Assembly: GCA_050949415.1 (NCBI GenBank) | Contig: JBMNFR010000006.1 | Span: 248,001 to 312,000, forward strand | Source: JAAZKI01 sp012799905 | GTDB lineage: Bacteria > Verrucomicrobiota > Lentisphaeria > Oligosphaerales > Oligosphaeraceae | Length of the DNA stretch: 64,000 nucleotides | Direction: 5' to 3' | Part shown: one piece after another, positions 41,914 through 50,254 of the stretch | Layout of the letters: each line of letters starts with the position of its first letter | Position numbering within the stretch: position 1 is the stretch's first letter | The notes under the pieces: generated by a model | What the model saw: only the letters and a program-made list of their open reading frames with translations | Databases searched by the model: none | What the model was told of the DNA's origin: nothing | Program-made: the position numbers and the translations under genes

Positions 41914-44348
41914 GTCAGTCCCATCTTCTTCAGGTGGCCGGCAACGGTCGCGCTGAGGTCGGTCGTCATTTGCTCCAGCTTCGGCAGCGGTTCGGCATAG
42001 CGCTCGCCAAGTTCTCGCACCCGTTCCGCGAGGCGTTGGGCAACGGCTTGAATTTCACTGTCGATACCAGCCTTAATCGACGCAAGCCACTTGTCTTCTA
42101 CAGTCAAGACCTTGATTTCATCTTTCGTGAGCTGAGGGTATTTGGCGAATACCCGCGCCTCCAAATCATTGGTTAAATTACGGAGACGCTTCTTCGCCAG
42201 CCCTTCCTTACCCATCAGCTCCAGGGCGTGTTTTGCAGCCTTGCGCTCGTTCGCGACCTCTGGGTCATTACCAAGGACATTGAGCATCTCTTTCAATCCA
42301 GCCTGTGTGACCTTGCCATTGTCATTGGCGGCGTCTTCCAGCAGTCCCTCTTCGCCGGAATGCTCTTCGACATATTCCTCCACCGCCTGGGCGGCGTTTT
42401 CAGCCACAACCTGCGCGGCATCAATGGCCGTCTGTGCGTCCGCGAAGTAACGGGCGATGATCAGGTCTGGCGGGATGAGATCCGTTTTGTACTTCTTTTT
42501 GCCTACGATCAGGTCTGGAGTCTCTTTGATCTTCTTGGCCTTGTCGTCAATGACAGCGCGAGGCTGGGCGGCATCGAACCAACCATCCGCGACGATAAGG
42601 TAGATCTCGTCCTGCATCACCTCGGCCCAGTAGTCCATCAGTCGCTGGTAGACATCGTAGCGGTTGAGCAGGGGCACGTCGGTGAAGAGTTTGAGCATAT
42701 CCTCGGACAGCGTATGAATAACCTGCTTGGGAAGGTCATCGGCCTTTAAGCCTTTAAGACGGGATTCATGAGCATTGCGCCAGGTCGTGAATAACTTGGT
42801 AACTGATTCGGCATAGACATTGAAATCGACATGATTCAAAACGGTTGCTTTGACATCTTTAGGGGCTGTTCTGGGTTCGCAGTAGCCCGGTCGGCCATTG
42901 GTCTGAAACAATTCCTCCCGCAGCGATGGAAATACACTCCAGTAGGCTTCGAGGTCATCTACGTCGCGATTCGGTATGCCACCGTTGAGGTGGGCATCGA
43001 GATCGTGCAAGTCTTCCGGCTCGGCACTGTCGATGTAGCGCGGCAGGTTGAGGTTGCAATCGTTCGCTTCTCCGGTAATCTCAGACAACGGCACCATCCG
43101 CGAGTAGCGCGGCAGCTCTCGCTGATGGTTGAACACATCCACGATCTTGTGGATATCCTGCTCGCGCAGCCGGTTCTTGTTACCATCCTTCATGAAACCT
43201 TTGGAGGCGTCGATCATGAAGATGCCCGTGCGGGCGTGGGCGTTCTCTTTGTCGATGATAAGGATGCAGGCCGGAATGCCGGTGCCGTAGAAGAGATTGC
43301 CGGGCAAACCGATGATGCCCTTGATTAGGCCACGTCGAATCAAGTTGCGGCGGATATCGGCTTCCTTGTTGCCACGGAAAAGAACGCCATGCGGCAAAAT
43401 AATAGCGCCTTTGCCCTTGCTTTTGAGAGACTTGATCAGGTGCAGCAGGAAGGCGTAATCACCGTTTCTGGTGGGTGGGATGCCATACTCAAAACGATCG
43501 AATTCATCATGCGCTGGGGTCAGCCCGTTCGACCAAGCTTTCGCGGAGAACGGCGGATTGGCAACAGCAAAGTCGAAAGTTTTGAGTGAGCCGTCTGGGT
43601 TCTTAAAATGTGGATTGGCGAGTGTATTTCCGTGCCAAAGGTCGGCGGTCGGATGTTCGTGAAGAATCATGTTCATCCGAGCCAATGCCCAGGTGGCATT
43701 GTCTTTTTCCTGGCCATAGATGGTGATGCCGCGAGGGGCTTCATCGGCCGCCTTGATAAGCAGCGAACCGGAACCGCACGTCGGGTCATAGAGTGTTTGA
43801 TCCTGAGCAGTCTCGGAGCCAATACCGACAACTTTCGCCATAACGCGGGAGACTTCAGCTGGTGTGTAGAACTGACCTTTACTCTTGCCTGACTCTGTGG
43901 CGAAGTGCCGCATCAAATATTCGTAGGCATCGCCGAGAAGGTCGTCGCCTTCGGCTCGATTGGCTCGAAAGTCGAGTCCATTAAAGATTGACACAAGCTT
44001 GGAGAGGCAGTCCTGCATCTCCTTGCCGCGTCCGAGCTTGTCCTCGTCGTTAAAATCGGCTCTGTCAACCACACCCTTGAGCTCGTTGGCCTCGGCAAAC
44101 TTGCCGATAATCTTGTTGATCTTGTCGCCGATCTCCTTGTCTCCCTTTAAGGCAACCATGTCGGCAAATCCGCCACCCTTGGGAACATTAATCACACTGT
44201 CCTTCATCCCGGCGTACTTGTCTGACACGTATTTCATAAACAACAGTGTCAGGACGTAGTTCTTGTACTCGGAGGCATCCATACCGCCGCGCAGTTCATC
44301 ACACGATGCCCAGAGCGAGCTGTACAGTTGTGATTTCTTCAATGCCAT
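41904..44348 (-). CDS. hsdM: Type I restriction system methyltransferase subunit M
   Basis: 814 aa. N-terminal helical HsdM domain (SLWASCDELRGGMDASEYKN), then the N6-adenine methyltransferase fold with SAM motif LYDPTCGSGSLLIKA and catalytic VANPPFSAKAW. After the methylase there is a C-terminal extension of about 300 residues, making it longer than classical HsdM (about 530 aa); this long type is a known sub-family. It is the first gene of hsdM-hsdS-hsdR-metallopeptidase. No helper or anti-restriction gene is seen upstream. Confidence 0.96.
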   Translation of the reverse strand: MALKKSQLYSSLWASCDELRGGMDASEYKNYVLTLLFMKYVSDKYAGMKDSVINVPKGGGFADMVALKGDKEIGDKINKIIGKFAEANELKGVVDRADFNDEDKLGRGKEMQDCLSKLVSIFNGLDFRANRAEGDDLLGDAYEYLMRHFATESGKSKGQFYTPAEVSRVMAKVVGIGSETAQDQTLYDPTCGSGSLLIKAADEAPRGITIYGQEKDNATWALARMNMILHEHPTADLWHGNTLANPHFKNPDGSLKTFDFAVANPPFSAKAWSNGLTPAHDEFDRFEYGIPPTRNGDYAFLLHLIKSLKSKGKGAIILPHGVLFRGNKEADIRRNLIRRGLIKGIIGLPGNLFYGTGIPACILIIDKENAHARTGIFMIDASKGFMKDGNKNRLREQDIHKIVDVFNHQRELPRYSRMVPLSEITGEANDCNLNLPRYIDSAEPEDLHDLDAHLNGGIPNRDVDDLEAYWSVFPSLREELFQTNGRPGYCEPRTAPKDVKATVLNHVDFNVYAESVTKLFTTWRNAHESRLKGLKADDLPKQVIHTLSEDMLKLFTDVPLLNRYDVYQRLMDYWAEVMQDEIYLIVADGWFDAAQPRAVIDDKAKKIKETPDLIVGKKKYKTDLIPPDLIIARYFADAQTAIDAAQVVAENAAQAVEEYVEEHSGEEGLLEDAANDNGKVTQAGLKEMLNVLGNDPEVANERKAAKHALELMGKEGLAKKRLRNLTNDLEARVFAKYPQLTKDEIKVLTVEDKWLASIKAGIDSEIQAVAQRLAERVRELGERYAEPLPKLEQMTTDLSATVAGHLKKMGLTWA

Positions 44349-44657
44349 AGAAAGCTCAATTCTTCTTGAAACCCATCATCCGGGCGTACATAGTAGTCTC
44401 CATGTCTCTGGCCTGATTATATTCCATCTCACCCAGGGCGGTGTCGACCCTGGCGGGTCGGCTTGTTCTTGGTATGTCTCGCCCCCTTGGATTTTTTGCC
44501 GCTACGCGGCTGTGGACATAGTGGACGGTGGTTGCCTAAAGTGCTTCTCCGTCCCATCCGGCCTGTCCGGCTGATGTAGTCGAGGAAGCCAACAGACTAA
44601 ACAGCAAATTTGCGTGCAATCCCATCTGCCTCAAGCAACAACCTTACAGATAAAGAA

Positions 44658-44780
44658 TCCGTGTCCATCTGTGTCTATCCGTGGTTAAAAAATAGGTTGT
44701 GGGCGGGTAGTCCACCCTAAGTTCATCTGTGTCCATCTGCAGTTAAAAGCTTGGTTGTGGATGGATAGTCCACCCTAAGA
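44658..44780 (+). repeat. Dispersed intergenic repeat, two tandem reverse copies
   Basis: ATCCGTGTCCATCTGTGTCT, ATCCGTGGTTAAAAAATAGG, TTGTGGGCGGGTAGTCCACC and CTAAG, then a second shorter copy ending TAGTCCACCCTAAG at 44780. These match the reverse complement of the block at 11949. The rest of the 456-bp gap 44349-44804 has only decayed fragments, including GCTACGCGGCTGTGGACATA, also seen near 13455. Confidence 0.75.
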
Positions 44781-44804
44781 GGTATCGTGATATGGATGCT
44801 CACG

Positions 44805-45428
44805 TTAAATGTTATCTGGTTCGTCTCGGTCAATTCCTTCTGCAATTCTAGTAAAATGGTAAGATAACTTAAACAAAAACAGATAAAATCCGTATTGACT
44901 TAACGAAAAGAAGCGTTTAAGTTTTAGTGTTTCATAAAGTTTTTTAGAGTTTGTAAAACTTACAATTTTATCGAAGAAAGCAATTCCATCATATTTCAAT
45001 GCGCCACTACTGGGCAGATAAAAGCAATGGCTTACTTCTTGTTTTCGTATTGAAGTCAAATAATCTTCGACAGGGCTGATTTTGCTATGCTTGCTTTTTA
45101 CATTTTCGGCGAATTTGTCAAAACTAAAGATTGGAATGCAACAGACATTGATTGTTGAAAAACGTTCATTCAACGGGTTTATATCACAAGTATTTGATAT
45201 GACTAGGCATGGAGATTGATATATTTTCTGTGAGGGGACATCATAAATGTCCATTTCTTTAATTCCATCTCCTTGCAATATGGAGCATTCATCAATTATA
45301 TTTTCACTGTACAATCTTCCGTCAATATTTTCCGGAAATTGCTTCAGTGATTCCCTCAACGATTTTTTTGAGTTATCGGACAAGTATTGCGGCAAAAATA
45401 TATCTATATTTTTTTGTATCCAATTCAT
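44805..45428 (-). CDS. Hypothetical protein of the AT-rich cassette (third gene)
   Basis: 207 aa, not recognised. No signal peptide. The most conserved-looking stretch is SPCLVISNTCDINPLNERF followed by INVCCIPIFSFDKF, which has the look of a folded cytoplasmic beta core with a CD(I) motif. A second block is SHCFYLPSSGALKYDGIAFFDKI. It begins 18 nt after the middle gene in the same direction and has AT-rich codons like its two partners but unlike the flanking genes. Probably works together with them. Confidence 0.8.
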   Translation of the reverse strand: MNWIQKNIDIFLPQYLSDNSKKSLRESLKQFPENIDGRLYSENIIDECSILQGDGIKEMDIYDVPSQKIYQSPCLVISNTCDINPLNERFSTINVCCIPIFSFDKFAENVKSKHSKISPVEDYLTSIRKQEVSHCFYLPSSGALKYDGIAFFDKIVSFTNSKKLYETLKLKRFFSLSQYGFYLFLFKLSYHFTRIAEGIDRDEPDNI

Positions 45429-45446
45429 TATCAGCCCCGTAAGCTA

Positions 45447-45821
45447 TCAAACAAAATCCCAAGGGCGTTCGGCGATATCTTCAAAAATTTCAAAAGGCAG
45501 TGTTTTCATATTTGATGTTAATTTATTAAAAAACTCTGAAAACACAACTTCGTTTTCTTGGTCGTAGTCGTAATTGACACTTAGTTTAGCGTTGTTAGAA
45601 TTTTCAATAAAATCCTTGAGGCCGTCAAAATTATATCCTGTAGCTTTATTTTGCTTATGGTAGCAATCGTAACTGGCAGAGGGCAGCATATCTGTGCTGG
45701 GGAAATTTATAGTAGCTACATTGCTTGCGGTCAAAAGCAAAGCAGAAAAACAAAGGCTTGCGTACTTACTTGACTCTGTGATATAAGATGGAGATGGTAA
45801 GTTTTCAGTTAGTATTCCCAT
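45447..45821 (-). CDS. Hypothetical small protein of the AT-rich cassette (second gene)
   Basis: 124 aa, not recognised. The N-terminal third is Ser-rich and weakly hydrophobic (SLCFSALLLTASNVATINF); the C-terminal two-thirds are acidic (YDYDQENEVVFSEFF, FEIFEDIAERPWDFV). A strong AGGAGG site lies 9 nt upstream of the ATG. It starts 12 nt after the first gene and ends 18 nt before the third, so the three form one operon. Could be an accessory or inhibitor protein of the cassette; this is a guess from position and size. Confidence 0.78.
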   Translation of the reverse strand: MGILTENLPSPSYITESSKYASLCFSALLLTASNVATINFPSTDMLPSASYDCYHKQNKATGYNFDGLKDFIENSNNAKLSVNYDYDQENEVVFSEFFNKLTSNMKTLPFEIFEDIAERPWDFV

Positions 45822-45833
45822 TGTTCATCCTCC

Positions 45834-46571
45834 TTATTTATAGCAAGGATTCAGTGAATCAAGAAATTGTTTTTCCAAGAGAGAAAAAAACAATGCTTTC
45901 CCAAGGCTATGGCCACGATCAATAAAACTTTCGAGATTATCGAAATTTGTCATCGGGTCGGAGGTAAAGGTGTCAATGTCAATTATTGACCCAGTTTTTT
46001 CAATTTTTTGAGGGGAGACACATCTGTTTATGATGCTGTTATTGAGCACCAACCGTTGCGTGAAATTTTGTTTTTTGATGTGCGTTGTCAGGGTTGTGAA
46101 GCTATCTGTAAGCTTAGACTCTTCATAATGAACTTTCAGTTTAATTTGATCAAATATATTAATGTTTTCAAAGAAACTTATAAAGCGTATACCAATCCTT
46201 GTAATGGTTTTCATTACGCCGGTACTGATAGCAGATTGATTAACCTTTTCAATCAAGGGCTGAAATTTATCCCATCCCATATATCCGGAGGAACAATCAT
46301 AGTTAATCGCAATGACATCCGGGCCAATTTGCAACAATATTTTTTGGCCTGACAATTGGTACCATGGCTTAAATTTTAAGTTTGGGTCTTTCAGCCTAAC
46401 TTCTTCTGGCAATTGCATTATTGGCAAAGATGACTGTTGTTTGAAATCATCCTTGAGTTTGTTATACAAGAGGCCGTAAATTGCAACTTTTGGATACGCT
46501 GACTCGAATCTTAATTCTACTACAGCATTAGTGACCGGATCGGGTGATATCGATTTTATTCTCTGATCCAT
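45834..46571 (-). CDS. TIGR04255-like family protein (first gene of AT-rich cassette)
   Basis: 245 aa from the ATG at 46571; a TTG at 46589 in the same frame is possible. The opening SPDPVTNAVVELRFES followed by AIYGLLYNKLKDDF, the GPDVIAINYDCSSGYMGWDKF block and TRIGIRFISFFEN match the pattern of the sporadically distributed TIGR04255 family, whose function is unknown. Members are patchily distributed and often lie in accessory DNA. Base composition is much more AT-rich than the neighbours, which suggests horizontal transfer. It starts the three-gene unit beside the type I R-M operon. Confidence 0.75.
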   Translation of the reverse strand: MDQRIKSISPDPVTNAVVELRFESAYPKVAIYGLLYNKLKDDFKQQSSLPIMQLPEEVRLKDPNLKFKPWYQLSGQKILLQIGPDVIAINYDCSSGYMGWDKFQPLIEKVNQSAISTGVMKTITRIGIRFISFFENINIFDQIKLKVHYEESKLTDSFTTLTTHIKKQNFTQRLVLNNSIINRCVSPQKIEKTGSIIDIDTFTSDPMTNFDNLESFIDRGHSLGKALFFSLLEKQFLDSLNPCYK

Positions 46572-47010
46572 AATATCCAAATCCAACAACTTACTTAATG
46601 GTTTGTTTCGGCTCTTTGACTCAATTTGATTCGAATACGCTGTTTATTAAGATACATCAAGACATAGAAAGTTCCAGTGGCGTCAACCAAACGCATTGTT
46701 ACCGCGCACTAGCCTGGTCGACTAGGGTTGCTGCTTGCTGGGCAGCCGGTATTGCCGTCTTGGTTTGGCGGTGTCACCGTGATATGGCATGGTTAATGAG
46801 GCATGGCAGACTGGCTGCATGGCGATGATGGAGCAATCAGCGTGCAGTGGCTGAAGGTCTCGCCATTATTGCTACGTAGGCCATAAGCGATAGCCTGGGA
46901 AGAACCGCCTACAACAAGGGCGATGGGAGGTATTGCCGTCCTTGTCGGTGGTGTAGTGGGTGGAGCATTGGCGCGATAACGGGGAGGCGTCGTCGCCATC
47001 TGTTTCTCGT
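46572..47010. other. Non-coding boundary region
   Basis: About 440 bp. The AT-rich island ends near 46700. The rest is GC-rich and contains the phrase GGTATTGCCGTC twice (46749 and 46931), perhaps remains of a repeated or decayed coding sequence. A 68-aa open frame here (46793-46999, minus) has no recognisable features. Confidence 0.45.
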
Positions 47011-47030
47011 CAAGCCCTGCTCAGGGCTTG
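47011..47030 (-). terminator. Palindrome overlapping the GH16 stop
   Basis: CAAGCCCTGCTCAGGGCTTG, a perfect 9-bp stem with a 2-nt loop that includes the TGA stop at 47021-47023. There is no U-tract, so termination is uncertain. Confidence 0.4.
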
Positions 47031-50000
47031 GCGAGTGCGAAGTCGATGTAGGCGAGATTGGCGCCGGATTGTGGGATCAAGGTCAGGACATGACGGCCAG
47101 CAGTCAGGCGCAGATTCGCGAGCACAGAGTCGGTGGCAGTGCGGTAATCGGGGAACTTATGCGGCGGGATAGAGAATTCCCCGACGATGACGTCATCGAC
47201 CAGCAGCAGTAAGGGGCGGAGATTGCGCCGAGGCGTGCCGTAGCGCAATGTCGCCTGGTAGATGCCGTCCGCTTCCACCTCGACAGTGTACTTCAGCCAT
47301 TCCCAGGAAGCGACGGCAACCACGTTTTTGGTGGCGTCGACTTGTTCGCCTGGGCGGAAAGTGCCGCTCTTGTCAGAGACGTTTTCCGGAGTGCTGTCAA
47401 CGTAGGCTACTTGCGGGCCGCCCTCGTCGTAATGCGGGAGCAGCAGTCGTCCTGGAATGACCTGGGGCTTGCCGAGGTAGGGCGTGCTGGCGGCCGTCGG
47501 CTTGATGAATTTCAGCACTGGGGTTGTGTGGGCGACTCGTCCGTTGGCATCCTGGACAAAGACGCTGTAAGCGTGCAGGGTCGGGCCGAATTCGAGGCGG
47601 CGGCCGGCGCGCCCAGGTGCGACATAGCGGGTGGTGTCGTAATACTCCTTGGTCAAGAGCACTTCAAAGTCAAACGGCGGCTTGGTTTTGTAGTCAAGGA
47701 GAAAGCCGCTGTCAAACAGGTAAGCGGCCTGGATGGGGGCCAGGCTTTGCGGGGAGGGCTCGGCCTGGGCGGAAAAGCGCAGCCTAGTTCCCGGCGGGAG
47801 CATGAAGTCCGACTCTGACACCGAGGTCATGGTCACCTTGGGGCTGTCCTGGTCGGGATATGCGTAGATGCGCACATAGTCGATGCGGAAGTCTTCCGGG
47901 AAGTTGCCAAACGCCGGGTCGCCGCCGGCTCTGCCGCAGCAGCCGCTCAGGATAGCGCGCAGCGGAGACGCGCCAGCGGCATGGTGGATGGCGTCGTAAG
48001 TGACTGAATTGTAGGGGCTGTGGTTGACAGTGGCGGAGCTGGCAATCAACTGCCCATCCAGGTAATAGGAAATCTCAAACGGCGTCCATTTGCAGGCGAT
48101 GACGTAGTAGTCGTCGAGGCTGCCGGGCAGGATTGAGCGGTAGTTCCAGCTTTTCAACACACAGCCGGCAAAGAGATGCAGGTTGTGGTCGAGAATCCGT
48201 CGTGGTTCGCCGCCTGGCTCCTTGGAGCGCAGGTAGTAGTCCTCGTAGATGTCAATTTCCAAGCCATCATGGAACGGGTTGGACGGCCCTCCGGCTGAAC
48301 ACAGCCAGAAGGCCGACCACCAGCCATGCTCGTGCCGGAAGCGGATGCGCGCTTCAAAGTACCCGTACAGGAATTCCTGGTGGGTGTAGAGGCTGGCGCT
48401 GCGAACCCGCGTCTTCTTGTCATTCCAGTCGGCGGTGATGACCAGCTTGCCATCCTCGAAATGGATGCGGTCTTCCTGGCCCGGCTCTACAAAGTACCAC
48501 TTGTCGAGGTCCAGCTTGCCGTCGTTGAATTCGTCTGAAAACGCCAGTTTCCAGCCGGCTTGGACAGGGTCGAAGGTCTTGGCTCGTTCGATTTGGAAGG
48601 GGACTTCCGGGAAGCCATCGCCGGCCGTAGCTTGTCCAATGATGAAGTTGTCGACGACGATCTGGGCGGGTTGGTTGCCCGTGGCTTTGAGGTTGAGGCT
48701 GGCTTGCAGGCTCGCGGCGTCCAAGAGCATGGCGGCCTGGCTGTTAATCACGGTTGAACTGCTGTCTACCAGGCTGTTGATGGAGAGGATGACTTCTCCG
48801 CTTTGGTTGACGCCGATAATGAAGTCAGCCGGCAGCAGCTGATAGAGCAATTCTTGCTCTGCTAAGATTTCCTGGTCTTGCGCTATGACGATTCGGAGCT
48901 GGTCGCTGGCGGCCTGATGTTCCAGGCGCATGGCCAACTGTCGGCGGTTGTCAGCCGTCAGGTTTATGGCGAAATTGGCGTCGGCTCGCGTTTCCGGGGT
49001 TTGTCCAAAGCCCTGGATGCGGATTGAGGCTGCCCAGAAGTCGTCGTTGCCTGGCCAGGCCCACGGCAACTCGGGCGGGGTGATGGTGACGGTGTCAGCA
49101 GTCGTATAGACGGCCTGGCCGGTGACGGTGAGGAGACCGGGAGTCGGGTTGCCTTGGATGAGCTCCGGCGGGGCGCTGCTGCGGCAGGATGGCTTCTGGC
49201 CGTTGAAGTCTTCGATCCAGGCGATGCGGTTGATTTTGAGGCTGGAGCGGATGTTGCGCAGGTCATTGGGGCCGCCCAGCATAAAGATGGAGCTGGCAGC
49301 GCCGGTGACGACCCGCGCAGCCAGAATGTTCCGGCCTTTTTGCAAGCGGGTGGTCACGACGTGATTGTCAATGGCGTAAGGTGACTTGTCATTGCCTTTG
49401 TCCATGGTGTCGATGATCTTTTTGCCGTTCAGATAGACCTCCATCCACCAGTCGGCAGCGGCGCCCAGGGTGTAGTCGCACTCAATCGGGCTGTTGAGTT
49501 CACCAAACAGCCAGGCGCTTTTCTCCTTGCCCGGCCCGCCAACCAGCGGCGCCAAGTCAATGGTGTGGTCGTGGAAGGTGACGGTCTGGCCAGCAGCGCC
49601 GCCAAAGTGCGCGGGAATGGTGAGAAGCTCAGCCGCCGCCGGTTGCAAAAGGCGATCCACCGGCGCAAAGACAGTCCACTCTCCGGGCAGGTTGAGGTTG
49701 CCGCGGATAGCGCCGGACTCCTGCCAGATTTTGACCGAGGCCAATTCGAATTCCATGCCGCGTTTGATGGAAAAGCAGCAGTTGAACGAGCTGGTTTCTC
49801 CGGTCGTGCCATTCCCCAACTCCATGGTGACGACGTGGCTTTGCCATTCCGACCGCAGGTCGACCGGGTGGAACGCCGAGGTCTGATTCCATTCGCCGCG
49901 CTCGGTATGATAGTACAATCCAACTCTAAGCTGGCCAACTCCGCGGGCGCGAAATTGAATGCGCAGACGGTCGCCGGACCTGCCGGGAAATCGCTTGGCG

Positions 50001-50254
50001 GTGCGGACGCAGGCGCCAGACTCAGCGGTTGCCTCGGATATCCTGATTGCGTTGCCGTCCTGGCCGGCTTGCGGCACTGCGGTCAGGGTCGCAAACGGCT
50101 GGAAGCCTTCCCATCCGTGCAAGACCCATTCCGTGGGCTTGCCGTTCTCATCCAGCTGCAAAAAATTGCCGTCAATCGCCAGATCGTCACCAGACAACAT
50201 GCTGCCGGCGGCGAAAAAGCCCAGCCAGAGCCAAAAGCAGAGTCGCGTTCTCAT
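47021..50254 (-). CDS. Secreted multidomain glycoside hydrolase family 16
   Basis: 1077 aa with a signal peptide (MRTRLCFWLWLGFFAAGSMLSG). Order: carbohydrate-binding-like module (residues 25-180), a second beta module (to about 340), a laminin-G/concanavalin-like region (about 370-540), the GH16 catalytic domain (about 560-810) starting GWKLAFSDEFNDGKLDLDKW, a linker region, and a C-terminal CBM6/35-like module (DGIYQATLRYG). The catalytic motif EIDIYE (ExDxxE) is intact near residues 664-669. GH16 enzymes cut beta-1,3/1,4-glucans, agars or carrageenans; the specificity is not clear. It overlaps the upstream glycosidase-like gene by 4 nt (ATGA), so both are co-translated. Confidence 0.9.
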   Translation of the reverse strand: MRTRLCFWLWLGFFAAGSMLSGDDLAIDGNFLQLDENGKPTEWVLHGWEGFQPFATLTAVPQAGQDGNAIRISEATAESGACVRTAKRFPGRSGDRLRIQFRARGVGQLRVGLYYHTERGEWNQTSAFHPVDLRSEWQSHVVTMELGNGTTGETSSFNCCFSIKRGMEFELASVKIWQESGAIRGNLNLPGEWTVFAPVDRLLQPAAAELLTIPAHFGGAAGQTVTFHDHTIDLAPLVGGPGKEKSAWLFGELNSPIECDYTLGAAADWWMEVYLNGKKIIDTMDKGNDKSPYAIDNHVVTTRLQKGRNILAARVVTGAASSIFMLGGPNDLRNIRSSLKINRIAWIEDFNGQKPSCRSSAPPELIQGNPTPGLLTVTGQAVYTTADTVTITPPELPWAWPGNDDFWAASIRIQGFGQTPETRADANFAINLTADNRRQLAMRLEHQAASDQLRIVIAQDQEILAEQELLYQLLPADFIIGVNQSGEVILSINSLVDSSSTVINSQAAMLLDAASLQASLNLKATGNQPAQIVVDNFIIGQATAGDGFPEVPFQIERAKTFDPVQAGWKLAFSDEFNDGKLDLDKWYFVEPGQEDRIHFEDGKLVITADWNDKKTRVRSASLYTHQEFLYGYFEARIRFRHEHGWWSAFWLCSAGGPSNPFHDGLEIDIYEDYYLRSKEPGGEPRRILDHNLHLFAGCVLKSWNYRSILPGSLDDYYVIACKWTPFEISYYLDGQLIASSATVNHSPYNSVTYDAIHHAAGASPLRAILSGCCGRAGGDPAFGNFPEDFRIDYVRIYAYPDQDSPKVTMTSVSESDFMLPPGTRLRFSAQAEPSPQSLAPIQAAYLFDSGFLLDYKTKPPFDFEVLLTKEYYDTTRYVAPGRAGRRLEFGPTLHAYSVFVQDANGRVAHTTPVLKFIKPTAASTPYLGKPQVIPGRLLLPHYDEGGPQVAYVDSTPENVSDKSGTFRPGEQVDATKNVVAVASWEWLKYTVEVEADGIYQATLRYGTPRRNLRPLLLLVDDVIVGEFSIPPHKFPDYRTATDSVLANLRLTAGRHVLTLIPQSGANLAYIDFALAKP

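Noticed and set aside
46793..46999. 68-codon minus-strand open frame
   Set aside because: Pro/Thr-rich, no ribosome-binding site or family resemblance, in a decayed-looking region.
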